A stretch of DNA of 64,000 bases from CAYZJV01 sp049310885 (lineage in GTDB: Bacteria > Spirochaetota > Spirochaetia > Sphaerochaetales > Sphaerochaetaceae), in NCBI RefSeq assembly GCF_049310885.1, contig NZ_JBMDYO010000002.1:372001-436000 (forward strand). Reading direction: 5' to 3'. Positions 1 through 9,180 of this stretch are shown here, one piece after another. Both the position numbers and the translations under genes were made by a program. The notes under the pieces were generated by a model. That model had not been told where the DNA came from. It made no database searches and saw only the letters and a program-made list of their open reading frames with translations. Position 1 is the stretch's first letter, and each line of letters starts with the position of its first letter.

Positions 1-84
1 GCACTGTCGCATCCGTAACGATGCATGAAAGTGCGGATTCCATATCAACCAATGGGAAATTATTTCTCATGAAGGAGCAAGAAA

Positions 85-1032
85 ATGCAAAAACCAGTAC
101 ATCGCGCTTTCATAATTATCTTGGGTGTCGTGTTTCTCACCGCATTGGTAATGGGGTGTTCACTCTCAAGTGAAGATACAGGAACCGTCAGATTGAGCCT
201 GACCGATGCACCTATCGCCGATGCTAACGATGTGGAAGGTGTTTTCATCACCATCACATCGATTGAATACAACCTCAATGGGGAATGGATTGAGGATACG
301 GGCTTCGAAGGTCCACAGGAATTCAATCTTCTCGATCTTACCGGTGGAGTAGTCGCTCCGCTTTCACACACGATCATTCCTGCGGGCGAAGTATCCCAGA
401 TCCGTTTTATGATGGATGTGCAGAAAGAGGGATCTGCTCGGAGAACCAATCCAGGTGCCTATATCCTGTTCGATCCCGAAGGAGCTACCGATGGTATCGA
501 TGATTCCGATGTAAAACGGGAGTTATTCGTACCCAGCGGTGGTCAGACCGGCTACAAAGCTGTCGGAAGTTTCACTATTCCTAAAAATGGTGAAGTTGAG
601 ATTACCGCAGACTTCGATGTCCGTAAATCGGTAGTCAAGCGGGGAACCAATGACGAATACATCCTAAAACCGACTATCCGTCTGGTTGTGAACAATCAGG
701 CAGGTTCCATAGCTGGAGATTTCCTGATCGCCGGTTCAACGTATGATTCGTATACAGTTTTCGTTTATGAAGACGGAGCATATTCCGATAGTGAGGCCTT
801 GCCTCCAGAAACGGATGATCCCGATTTCATACCTTTTGAGAACGCAACAAGCAGTGCATCTGTCGATACCACTACTGGCAGCTACATGCTACCGTTCTTG
901 GCATCCGGCACCTACGATCTGGTTATCGCAGGAGTTGGTGAAGATGGCTCCTACACGGTAATCGACTCGACAACCTATACCGGTATCGTCGTAGAAGCAG
1001 AAGAAACCACAGAACAAGATATCAATCTCTAG
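85..1032 (+). CDS. DUF4382-domain lipoprotein
   Basis: A 315-residue exported lipoprotein of unknown function. A hydrophobic signal segment (about residues 9-24) ends in the lipobox VMGC, so the mature protein should be acylated at Cys25 and anchored in a membrane. The next ~160 residues, starting GTVRLSLTDAP and containing VFITITSIE, match the DUF4382 pattern; the C-terminal third (SIAGDFLIAG... TYDLVIAG) looks like a carboxypeptidase-regulatory-type beta domain. The ATG is preceded by GAAGGAG at good spacing. It is monocistronic, with a terminator just downstream. The DUF4382 call rests on recognised sequence pattern; no enzymatic residues are evident. Confidence 0.8.
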   Translation: MQKPVHRAFIIILGVVFLTALVMGCSLSSEDTGTVRLSLTDAPIADANDVEGVFITITSIEYNLNGEWIEDTGFEGPQEFNLLDLTGGVVAPLSHTIIPAGEVSQIRFMMDVQKEGSARRTNPGAYILFDPEGATDGIDDSDVKRELFVPSGGQTGYKAVGSFTIPKNGEVEITADFDVRKSVVKRGTNDEYILKPTIRLVVNNQAGSIAGDFLIAGSTYDSYTVFVYEDGAYSDSEALPPETDDPDFIPFENATSSASVDTTTGSYMLPFLASGTYDLVIAGVGEDGSYTVIDSTTYTGIVVEAEETTEQDINL

Positions 1033-1056
1033 TAGACTGTAGCATGACGTTTCACC

Positions 1057-1090
1057 GAGGGAGGAGTCTTATGGCTCCTCTCTCTTTTAT
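1057..1090 (+). terminator. Intrinsic terminator after the DUF4382 gene
   Basis: GAGGGAGGAGTC and GGCTCCTCTCTC pair with a 3-4 base loop (one G-T pair and one mismatch), followed by TTTTAT, 25 bases after the stop codon. Confidence 0.75.
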
Positions 1091-1174
1091 ATTGACCCAT
1101 GGTGGAATTATCTACCACCATTCCCTTCCATAGGTTATAATTGCGACAGTGATTAACAATGGAGGGTCCGCTAC

Positions 1175-3496
1175 ATGCCTCCTTCACAGACTAACAATCT
1201 TGGCCATTCCCAGTGCCAGAGGAAATCCATAGCCATCGTCATCTGTATGCTCATATCCCCCATCCGGCTTTTCGCTGGAGATTTGATCGTTCCCCGCTAT
1301 GAATCGACCGGTAATATGGCCTTCACCATAAGTCTGTTAGCACTTGGAGTGTTATTGGGATTGTTGGCCTACACCATTTTCCTTGCGATTTCGACAAGTG
1401 AGGTCATGTTCGTCTACTTCTCTATCATCATGCTCCTGTTGACCATCCTGCAGACCTTCGCAGCCTATGACCGCTTTATATTCAGCCTTACCTACAATCG
1501 GGTAACGGTAATCACCCATCTTCTGTTCATCACCTTCCTCCTCTTTTTCGAGGATTTCTTTCGATTGGCCGAACATGCTCCCAAGCTTTCACAAGTGAAC
1601 CGCATCTCCATTCTGGTTATCGCGGCCTATACGATCTTCTTCCTTTTCTCGAAAGCACTGCTGCCCCAGGCCAAGGAGTTTCATACCTTAATCGATTTCA
1701 TTAGGGAGCTATTCGTCTTCTACACCAATATCATCTTCCTCTACACCATCATAGTCTCGATCCGTTGGATGAAAGCCGAAGGTATCATCCTGCTTATCGC
1801 CTTCATACCTCCTGCGTTACTCACATCGATCAATGCGATGCAGATATTTCCCTTCATGGACCGCTACGCTGCATTCGTCGGTTTTTTAATGGCCTACAAC
1901 CAACCCATAGGACTCTCTTTACAAGCCATTCTCTTCTCCCTTGCGATGGGAAACCGTTACAACCGGATAAAGCTTGAAAGACAACAGAGTATGCAAGAGA
2001 GGGATTCCCTTCGGGAGATCGATAGGGAGAAAACCGAATTCTTCATGAACATGAGCCATGAACTGCGTACCCCACTTACTATCATACTCGGTATGGTACG
2101 ACAATTACGCCAGGGAAAGTTCGGCGATTCCATTAGATCCAACGATCGCACCTTTGCCACCATAGAGAGAAATGCCCTTCGTCTGCTCAAACAGGTCAAC
2201 CATATCCTGAGAATGGGAAAAACCGACACCGACAGCAACGAATCGACCCTTGCTGTCTCTGATACCCTAAAGATGATCGTAGACGAGTTTTCTCCCATAG
2301 CAGAAGAGAGAAGTATTCGTTGTCTTCTCGAGCAGGAACAGGCAACTGGTCATATTTCTTTGGCTATGACAAGAGATGATTTTGAGACGGTAGTGATGAA
2401 CCTAATCTCCAACGCCCTCAAGTTCACACCATCTGGTGGAACAGTGACGGTATCGAGTGCTCTCCTATCAGAGGAGGATCTGACGATTACGGTTAGCGAT
2501 ACAGGAATTGGGATCTCCGATACGGATAAGCAATCGATATTCACCCGTTATTACCATATCTCTGGCGAGGGCAACCACTCCCAGACGGGCTTAGGTTTGG
2601 CACTGGTGAAAACGATCATGGAGAACTACGGTGGCTCGGTAGCAGTGGAAAGCACATTGGTGAAAGGAAGCAGATTCACCCTCACCTTTCCTTCTCCAAT
2701 GGTTGGACAGTGGGAATCCTCTACTCAGCAAAAAGCGGTTACCAGTGGCATGGGAAAACTCTACACTAGTGAATTTGCAGAATCGGTAGCTCCTGAAGAC
2801 CAGCTTGAGGATCTTACAAAACCATTGGTACTGGTGGTCGATGACAATATCGACATGTGTTCCTATATCGTTACAATCCTCAAGGATCACTACCGCCTCC
2901 TCTGTGCATACAATGGCAAAGAGGCACTGGATTTGATTGATACCGAAGTCATAGGACTGATCATCTGCGATATCATGATGCCTACGATGGATGGACACCA
3001 GTTCCTCTCTGAGCTGAAAAAACGTTCATTGGAGCATCCGATTCCCCTGATATTCCTCACTGCCCGCGATTCTGTGGAGGAGAAGATCGGCAGTCTCCAG
3101 GAAGGGGCTGTCCACTTCATCACAAAGCCGTTCAGTGAGGAAGTCCTTCTAGCTACGATATCTCGCACACTTGCCCATGATCGTGAGACCATCGCTTCAC
3201 ATATCGAAGCAATGCGAAAGAGGATTGAGGAGGTATTTGAAGAGATGGAGCATCCCCAGCCTCATGGTTCGCTGCGCCAGGGAAAGATTCATATCGAGCA
3301 ATTTGCCAAAGAAGCCAATCTTTCCTCGAGGGAATTGCAGGTATTAAGCCTGATACTCGCTGGAAAGAGTGACAAGGAGATAGCCGTCTCACTCGACCTC
3401 TCGGTGAAGACGGTTGCGAATCACAATCGTCGTCTCTACCAGAAAGCCCATGTGAGCAGCCGTTACGAATTGATCGCGAAGCTCTATGGTTATTGA
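1175..3496 (+). CDS. Hybrid sensor histidine kinase / response regulator with LuxR-type HTH
   Basis: 773 residues that fuse a whole two-component pathway. The first ~265 residues form several membrane helices and are the likely sensor. Then come a HisKA domain (FFMNMSHELRTPL, phospho-acceptor His295), an HATPase with N box (NLISNALKF near 409), G1 (DTGIGI) and G2 (GLGLAL), a receiver domain (VLVVDDN near 552, acceptor Asp599 in ICDIMMPTMDG, conserved Lys in ITKPF), and a C-terminal LuxR/GerE helix-turn-helix (SSRELQVLSLILAGKSDKEI). The ATG follows GGAGGG by 8 bases. Because the output is DNA-binding and covalently attached to a membrane sensor, it should act as a membrane-tethered transcription regulator. 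The stimulus is unknown, and adjacent genes give no clue. Confidence 0.92.
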   Translation: MPPSQTNNLGHSQCQRKSIAIVICMLISPIRLFAGDLIVPRYESTGNMAFTISLLALGVLLGLLAYTIFLAISTSEVMFVYFSIIMLLLTILQTFAAYDRFIFSLTYNRVTVITHLLFITFLLFFEDFFRLAEHAPKLSQVNRISILVIAAYTIFFLFSKALLPQAKEFHTLIDFIRELFVFYTNIIFLYTIIVSIRWMKAEGIILLIAFIPPALLTSINAMQIFPFMDRYAAFVGFLMAYNQPIGLSLQAILFSLAMGNRYNRIKLERQQSMQERDSLREIDREKTEFFMNMSHELRTPLTIILGMVRQLRQGKFGDSIRSNDRTFATIERNALRLLKQVNHILRMGKTDTDSNESTLAVSDTLKMIVDEFSPIAEERSIRCLLEQEQATGHISLAMTRDDFETVVMNLISNALKFTPSGGTVTVSSALLSEEDLTITVSDTGIGISDTDKQSIFTRYYHISGEGNHSQTGLGLALVKTIMENYGGSVAVESTLVKGSRFTLTFPSPMVGQWESSTQQKAVTSGMGKLYTSEFAESVAPEDQLEDLTKPLVLVVDDNIDMCSYIVTILKDHYRLLCAYNGKEALDLIDTEVIGLIICDIMMPTMDGHQFLSELKKRSLEHPIPLIFLTARDSVEEKIGSLQEGAVHFITKPFSEEVLLATISRTLAHDRETIASHIEAMRKRIEEVFEEMEHPQPHGSLRQGKIHIEQFAKEANLSSRELQVLSLILAGKSDKEIAVSLDLSVKTVANHNRRLYQKAHVSSRYELIAKLYGY

Positions 3497-3567
3497 ATAT
3501 GATCATGCCCCTCTCTTTTTTGCAATTCGATCAAATGTATCAATGATCTATTGATATGTACTATTTT

Positions 3568-3596
3568 TTGTAGTACTTTCTGGTATGGGATATAAT
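3568..3596 (+). promoter_or_regulatory. Promoter of the XRE regulator gene
   Basis: TTGTAG, 17 bases, TATAAT. It lies 134 bases upstream of the XRE start, giving a 5' leader of about 125 bases with no obvious structure. Confidence 0.6.
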
Positions 3597-3730
3597 GATG
3601 ACAGGGCCAGTTCAACCCTACTATAGAAATTATAGCAAGTTGGGTAACAGTACGTATCATTGCCATCTAAGTTATCGTTGGGTTGCCTGTTGGCGAAACG
3701 AAAAGGATACGTTCATCGTGGAGGTGTATT

Positions 3731-4090
3731 ATGTTGGTAGTCGTGAAAAAGCACCCTATTGATTTCCGTGTCGAGGGAAATATTCCAAAGGATTTGATTG
3801 AATCGCTCAAGAAGCAGTATGGGGAAGCCCTCTGCATTGAGCAAGAAGAGACTCTGATGCAAGTCTCTGAAATGGCCTGGTATAAAAGTCTTGCCAATGA
3901 GAACTCTCCAGGTAAAAATCTCCGTTTTTATCGTAAGCTCCACAATCTTACCCAAACACAACTCGCCGAAAAAACCGGAGTAGCCAAACAGTTCATCTCT
4001 GACATGGAACGGGATTACAAACCGATCAGTCGTCAGATGGCAAAACGCTTTTCCTCACTCTTTTCCGTGGATGCAGGGAGATTCATCTAG
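3731..4090 (+). CDS. Solitary XRE-family helix-turn-helix protein
   Basis: 119 residues. The C-terminal half is a Cro/C1-type HTH (KNLRFYRKLHNLTQTQLAEK then GVAKQFISDMERDYKPISRQ). The N-terminal ~60 residues (HPIDFRVEGNIPKDLIESL) form a separate small domain. The ATG at 3731 has GGAGGTG at 6-base spacing, so I prefer it over an in-frame start 48 bases upstream. Size and layout resemble antitoxins of HigA type, but no toxin-sized gene lies on either side. It may be an orphan antitoxin or a stand-alone regulator. Confidence 0.8.
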   Translation: MLVVVKKHPIDFRVEGNIPKDLIESLKKQYGEALCIEQEETLMQVSEMAWYKSLANENSPGKNLRFYRKLHNLTQTQLAEKTGVAKQFISDMERDYKPISRQMAKRFSSLFSVDAGRFI

Positions 4091-4292
4091 TGACTTGCAA
4101 CAGCATATACATGTAGTTGAGCTTATCAAGCATCGATCGAGTTACTGCCCATGTAAAATATTTTCAATACTATGGGAATGTTCGTAACCCTGTTGAAAAT
4201 TATTGAAAACAGATATACACATAGTGTCATACATACGGCAACCGCTACTCCTATGCCTTGTTACCGCTTGCCTTGAATACTGGAGGATTAAT

Positions 4293-5249
4293 ATGCCAAA
4301 AAGATCGATTGTAGTCGCCGGAGCGGGAGTCTTCGGAACAGCGCTTGCACAGCGACTCTCATGGAATGAAGAGAATGCCATCACCCTCTATACTATAGAG
4401 GAGGATGTAATAAACGATATCAATACTCGGCACCAGAACACAAAATACTTTCCCGGTCGCCACATTCATACCGATATCGTCGCCAGTGGGGATATCGCGT
4501 GTACCTATAACGCCGATGTACTCTTTCTTGCCATCCCATCCAAGGTGATAGAGACATTCTGTAGCACCATCCATCCACACGCAAAGAAAGATATTCTCGT
4601 GGTTAATCTCTCCAAGGGATTGGCCGAAGATGGCTCATTCCTTACTGAACAGATTCCCTTCAGGCGAACCGGTACCCTCAAGGGCCCCACCTTCGCCGTT
4701 GAGGTGATGAATGGAGATCCCTCCGGAATGACTTTTGGAGGCACCTCGGAAGACTTCTCCTACATGCGAGAAGTCCTCAAAGAAACGGGAATCACCCTCG
4801 ACCACTCCGAGGATATCCGGGCGGTGGAATTCCTGAGTGTACTGAAGAACATGTACGCAATCGCAATCGGAATCGTAAGCGGTCGTTACAACTCTCCCAA
4901 TGTGGACTTCCTTCTTATGACCAAGGCTGTTGGTGAGATGAGGAGGATGTTGGTCCTCTATGGTTGTGAAGAGAAGACAATCTTCAACTATTGTGGATTG
5001 GGGGATCTTGGACTTACAGCCCTAAACGACTTGAGCCGTAACCGTACACTAGGTTTGCTTATTGGGAAAGGATTTTCTAATAATCCCAAAAGTACTACGG
5101 TAATCGAGGGGTTAAGAACGATAAAGTTGTTAGGAGAGCTTGTACAGGAGAAGGGGATCGAAGATGATTTCGTGGTACTCAAGTCGCTTTACTCGCTCAT
5201 CTACCGAAATACTTCATTGAACGATTACTACCTGGCGGTGCTCAGCTGA
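4293..5249 (+). CDS. gpsA: NAD(P)-dependent glycerol-3-phosphate dehydrogenase
   Basis: 318 residues. Reduces dihydroxyacetone phosphate to sn-glycerol-3-phosphate for phospholipid synthesis in the cytoplasm. The N-terminal Rossmann loop is VVAGAGVFGTALA. NLSKGL, the family Gly-Pro-Thr/Ala motif (KGPTFAVEV) and the catalytic lysine region (VLKNMYAIAIGIVSG) are all present, followed by CGLGDLGLT of the all-alpha domain. The ATG at 4293 has TGGAGG with a good gap; an in-frame extension of 30 codons upstream has no family similarity. It is shorter than most GpsA proteins (about 330) but has all key blocks. It is convergent with lepA. Confidence 0.93.
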   Translation: MPKRSIVVAGAGVFGTALAQRLSWNEENAITLYTIEEDVINDINTRHQNTKYFPGRHIHTDIVASGDIACTYNADVLFLAIPSKVIETFCSTIHPHAKKDILVVNLSKGLAEDGSFLTEQIPFRRTGTLKGPTFAVEVMNGDPSGMTFGGTSEDFSYMREVLKETGITLDHSEDIRAVEFLSVLKNMYAIAIGIVSGRYNSPNVDFLLMTKAVGEMRRMLVLYGCEEKTIFNYCGLGDLGLTALNDLSRNRTLGLLIGKGFSNNPKSTTVIEGLRTIKLLGELVQEKGIEDDFVVLKSLYSLIYRNTSLNDYYLAVLS

Positions 5250-5282
5250 GCTACCGCCTTGGTACTATTTTGGTCTCTGTAT

Positions 5283-7097
5283 TTAGGAATTGTCGTTCGT
5301 CTTGAGTACAGCGAGGAAGGCCTGCTGGGGAATTTCCACATTGCCCACCATCTTCATCCGTTTCTTACCCTCTTTCTGGCGTTCAAGGAGCTTTCTCTTA
5401 CGTGAGATATCACCACCGTAACATTTGGCTGTGACATCCTTACGGAAGGCGCTTATGGTCTCACGTGCGATAATCGATCCGCCGACAGCTCCCTGAATGG
5501 GAATCTTGAACATCTGGCGTGGAATCTCATCCTTCAACCGTTCACATACCTGGCGAGCCCGGTTTTGGGCGCTACCGCGGAATACCAATTGGCTCAAGGC
5601 ATCCACCGGTTCACCATTTACGAGGATATCGAGACGGACCAAGTCGGTCTTCCTATAGCCTATGACATGGTAGTCGAAGCTGGCATACCCACGGCTTACC
5701 GATTTCAGACGATCATAGAACTCGAATAGTACCTCTGCAAGCGGCATCTCATAGATCAGTTCGACACGCTTTTCATCGAGGTAGTTCATCGCAGTCTGGA
5801 CTCCACGTTTTTCCATACAGAGACTGATTACGTTTCCCACATAGGTCGCTGGTGTGATGATCTCAGCCTGAATATAGGGCTCCTCCGCATAGTCCACACC
5901 CATCGGTTCGGGATAGCTAAGCGGATTGTCGATCTTCAGCTCTTCACCATCCTTCATATGCACGATATACCGTACCGAGGGGCTGGTGAATACGATGGAG
6001 AGGTCGAACTCGCGCTCTATGCGCTCCTGGACTACCTCCAGGTGGAGCATCCCAAGGAACCCACAGCGGAATCCGAATCCCAGAGCTGCAGAGGAGTCTT
6101 TCTCATAAATCAATGAGGCATCGTTCAGCTTAAGACGGTCAATAGCATCCTGCAACTCTTCATAATCGTTGGAGTCCACGGGGTAGATCGATGAGAATAC
6201 TACCGGCTTGACCTCTTTGAAACCTGGAAGCGCATTCTTGCACGGAACCTTTGCATCGGTGACCGTATCGCCGACTCGGATATCCCTAATAGTCTTGATA
6301 CCTGCTATGAAGTACCCGACATCACCGGCATCGAGTCGTTGGGTACGTACCAAACCCATCTTAAATACGCCGACCTCTTCTACGGTATGCTCGGCACCAG
6401 TGGAGAATAACTTAATATCCTGCCCTTCACGGATCGAGCCGTCGAATACTCTGAAGTGGACTATAACTCCACGATAGGCATCGTAGTGGCTATCGAAGAT
6501 CAAAGCCCTCAGCGGTGCGTTACCGTCACCTTTGGGAGCTGGGATATACTGTACGATGGTCTCAAACAACTCATCGATCCCCTCACCTGTTTTTGCCGAT
6601 ACTCGAGCGGCAAGATCGGGATCGAGTCCCAGGTCGTGGTCTATCTGGTGAAGACAGGATTCGATATCGGCACTGGGAAGGTCGATCTTATTGATCACTG
6701 GGATGATCTCAAGATTCAACTCCATGGCCATGTACATATTAGCCAAAGTCTGGGCTTCTACCCCCTGAGCTGCATCGATGAGTAACAGTGCTCCTTCACA
6801 CGAGCCTATAGCGCGCGACACTTCGTACGAGAAGTCGACATGTCCCGGAGTATCGACCAGATTCAGTTCGTACTCCTGTCCGTCGGCTGCGGTGTAGGGA
6901 ATCGTTACTGCCTGACTTTTGATGGTGATTCCCCGTTCCCGTTCGATATCCATGTTGTCGAGCATCTGCTGCTGCATAGGACCACGGGTGCTGACCAGCT
7001 TGGCCTTATCGATAAAACGATCTGCCAAGGTCGATTTGCCGTGGTCTATGTGGGCAATAATGCAAAAGTTGCGAATGTTACGTGAGTTTTTAGCCAT
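5283..7097 (-). CDS. lepA: Elongation factor 4 (LepA/EF4)
   Basis: 604 residues, the usual LepA length. A ribosome-associated GTPase. G1 is AHIDHGKST, switch regions include RERGITIKSQ, G3 DTPGH and G4 NKIDLP. The LepA-specific C-terminal domain has DYHVIGYRKTDLVRLDILV and ends in RKRKLLERQKEGKKRMK. It is the last gene of the long minus-strand housekeeping run, 21 bases after ftsH. The start has only a weak purine-rich ribosome site (AGAGAGAG). Confidence 0.97.
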   Translation of the reverse strand: MAKNSRNIRNFCIIAHIDHGKSTLADRFIDKAKLVSTRGPMQQQMLDNMDIERERGITIKSQAVTIPYTAADGQEYELNLVDTPGHVDFSYEVSRAIGSCEGALLLIDAAQGVEAQTLANMYMAMELNLEIIPVINKIDLPSADIESCLHQIDHDLGLDPDLAARVSAKTGEGIDELFETIVQYIPAPKGDGNAPLRALIFDSHYDAYRGVIVHFRVFDGSIREGQDIKLFSTGAEHTVEEVGVFKMGLVRTQRLDAGDVGYFIAGIKTIRDIRVGDTVTDAKVPCKNALPGFKEVKPVVFSSIYPVDSNDYEELQDAIDRLKLNDASLIYEKDSSAALGFGFRCGFLGMLHLEVVQERIEREFDLSIVFTSPSVRYIVHMKDGEELKIDNPLSYPEPMGVDYAEEPYIQAEIITPATYVGNVISLCMEKRGVQTAMNYLDEKRVELIYEMPLAEVLFEFYDRLKSVSRGYASFDYHVIGYRKTDLVRLDILVNGEPVDALSQLVFRGSAQNRARQVCERLKDEIPRQMFKIPIQGAVGGSIIARETISAFRKDVTAKCYGGDISRKRKLLERQKEGKKRMKMVGNVEIPQQAFLAVLKTNDNS

Positions 7098-7118
7098 GTA
7101 TCTCTCTCTGGTCTCTGC

Positions 7119-9176
7119 CTAGATGAACTTCGTGGTCTGCTCCACCGCTTCGAATCCGAGTAGTTCACGGATCTGCACATCGTCGAGCGTCTCATGCTCA
7201 ACCAATGCATCGGTAAGCTGATCCAACTGGTCTCGATGCCCGGTGAGTATCTTGCGGGTGTCTGCCATGGCATCTTCCAGGATTTTCGCTACCGCGGAAT
7301 CGATTTTCCGTGCGGTATCATCCGAGTAATCCTTATGCTGGGCGATTTCACGTCCAAGGAACAATGGTTCATCGTCCTTTCCAAATCCAATGAATCCCAA
7401 TTCGCTCATACCCCACTCGGTAACCATCCTACGGGCTATATCGGTCGCCTGCTTGATATCGTTGCTGGTTCCCGTGGTGGTCTCACCATAGATAATCTCC
7501 TCGGCAACGTATCCTCCCATGCATACCTTTATCCAATCGGTGAGCATACTCTTGTTCTTGGTATAGGCGTCCTTTTCGGGAAGCGATATGGTAAGCCCTA
7601 AAGCTCTTCCATGGGGAATGATCGTCACTTTATGCAATGGATCGAGGTTCTTCAAATAGTAGTGAAGCAATGCATGTCCCGACTCATGATAAGCTGTAGC
7701 ACGCTTTTCTTCCGGTGTCATGACTTTGGAGTGCTTTGCGACACCGAGAAGGATCTTGTCACGACCCTTCTCAAAGTCATCCATCGTAACCGTAGCCCGT
7801 CCCGAACGGGCTGCGAAGAGAGCCGCCTCGTTTACGAGATTAGCCAAATCTGCACCGCTGGTACCGGGAGTAGCACGTGCGATCCTATTCAGATTCACAT
7901 CATCGGCCTTCTTGATCTTCTTACAGTGGATACTGAGGATTGCCTCACGTTCGGAGACATCTGGCATATCCACGACAACCTGACGGTCGAATCGACCGGG
8001 ACGCAGCAAAGCGGGATCAAGTACATCGGGTCGGTTGGTGGCTGCAATAACGATTACACCGGTGGTGGTATCGAATCCATCCATTTCCACGAGCATTTGG
8101 TTCAACGTCTGCTCGCGTTCGTCATGACCTCCTCCGAGGCCTGACCCACGGGTACGGCCGACGGCATCGAGTTCATCTATAAAGAGGATACAGGGGGCAT
8201 TCTTACGCCCTTGTTCGAACAGATCCCGCACCCGGGAAGCTCCGACACCAACGAACATCTCCACGAAATCACTACCTGACATATGGAAGAAAGCCACACC
8301 GGCTTCTCCCGCAACAGCCTTTGCAAGAAGAGTCTTACCGGTTCCGGGAGGTCCCACCAGTAGTACGCCCTTGGGGATCTTAGCCCCGATATCCTGAAAT
8401 TTCATAGGATGCTTGAGGAATTCAACGACCTCCTCCAACTCGTACTTGGCCTCTTTCTGGCCTGCCACGTCGTCAAAGGTGATCTTTACATCGGTCTCCA
8501 TGTATTCCTTCGCCCTACTCTTGCTGAAGGCCATCACGTTGCCATTGGCACCCTTAGTCTGCCGCCAGAGCATTACGGTGAATCCTATGAATATTAACCA
8601 GGGGAGCAATTGCAGAATGACCTGAAGGAAAGAGATTCCCCTTACGGTTCCAGTCACTTGGACATTGTTCGCCTTGAGCGTATCCATGAGAGTATCGTCG
8701 TCATACGGAATACGGGTAGATGCCATGACATTGTTTCTCAGTGAGAAGGTTATAAGGTCGCGGTCCTGAATCTCAACAGCACTGACCTGCCCGCCTTCTA
8801 CATAGTTGATGAAGGCACTGTAGGGGACCTCTTGGGTACCCATCGTGTTCTCCTCACTAAAAAGCATGAAGGTGAATGTGACGATCAAGAATACAAAGAA
8901 GCCCAAGGCGACACGGTTCTTGCGACTGAAGTCGAATTTCGGTCCGCCCTGTTGGTTAGGTGATCGTTTCTGTTGGTTCTGGCGTGGATCCTGGTTAGTA
9001 TTTCTTCCTGTCCAGAAGTTGCTGTCATCGGTTTTAGGTTTGTTTTCCCGCTTTCCTTGATCGCCTTTCTGGTCACGACTTTCGCCTTCAGGGCTCTTCC
9101 TATCGCCCTCGGACTGTTTTCCAGGGTCATTTCCGTCAGTATTCGGTCTCTTTTCTTCTTCGTAATCTTTATCCAC
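7119..9176 (-). CDS. ftsH: ATP-dependent zinc metalloprotease FtsH
   Basis: 685 residues from a GTG start. Membrane-anchored AAA protease that degrades misfolded and regulatory proteins. In order: a charged Gly/Asn/Lys-rich N-terminal extension of ~85 residues, a membrane helix (RVALGFFVFLIVTFTFMLF), a periplasmic domain, a second helix (LLPWLIFIGFTVMLW), AAA domain with Walker A GPPGTGKT and Walker B ILFIDELDAVG, and the zinc site HESGH near residue 495. The GTG at 9176 is chosen because AGAAGGA lies 7 bases upstream and the tilS stop is 4 bases away. An ATG-led in-frame start at 9239 would overlap tilS by 59 bases and lacks a comparable site. The long N-terminal extension is unusual. Confidence 0.95.
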   Translation of the reverse strand: MDKDYEEEKRPNTDGNDPGKQSEGDRKSPEGESRDQKGDQGKRENKPKTDDSNFWTGRNTNQDPRQNQQKRSPNQQGGPKFDFSRKNRVALGFFVFLIVTFTFMLFSEENTMGTQEVPYSAFINYVEGGQVSAVEIQDRDLITFSLRNNVMASTRIPYDDDTLMDTLKANNVQVTGTVRGISFLQVILQLLPWLIFIGFTVMLWRQTKGANGNVMAFSKSRAKEYMETDVKITFDDVAGQKEAKYELEEVVEFLKHPMKFQDIGAKIPKGVLLVGPPGTGKTLLAKAVAGEAGVAFFHMSGSDFVEMFVGVGASRVRDLFEQGRKNAPCILFIDELDAVGRTRGSGLGGGHDEREQTLNQMLVEMDGFDTTTGVIVIAATNRPDVLDPALLRPGRFDRQVVVDMPDVSEREAILSIHCKKIKKADDVNLNRIARATPGTSGADLANLVNEAALFAARSGRATVTMDDFEKGRDKILLGVAKHSKVMTPEEKRATAYHESGHALLHYYLKNLDPLHKVTIIPHGRALGLTISLPEKDAYTKNKSMLTDWIKVCMGGYVAEEIIYGETTTGTSNDIKQATDIARRMVTEWGMSELGFIGFGKDDEPLFLGREIAQHKDYSDDTARKIDSAVAKILEDAMADTRKILTGHRDQLDQLTDALVEHETLDDVQIRELLGFEAVEQTTKFI

Positions 9177-9180
9177 AATT

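Noticed and set aside
1..84. Open frame from the left edge running into the DUF4382 gene in another frame.
   Set aside because: Too short to tell from chance; no motif and no stop context to support an upstream gene end.
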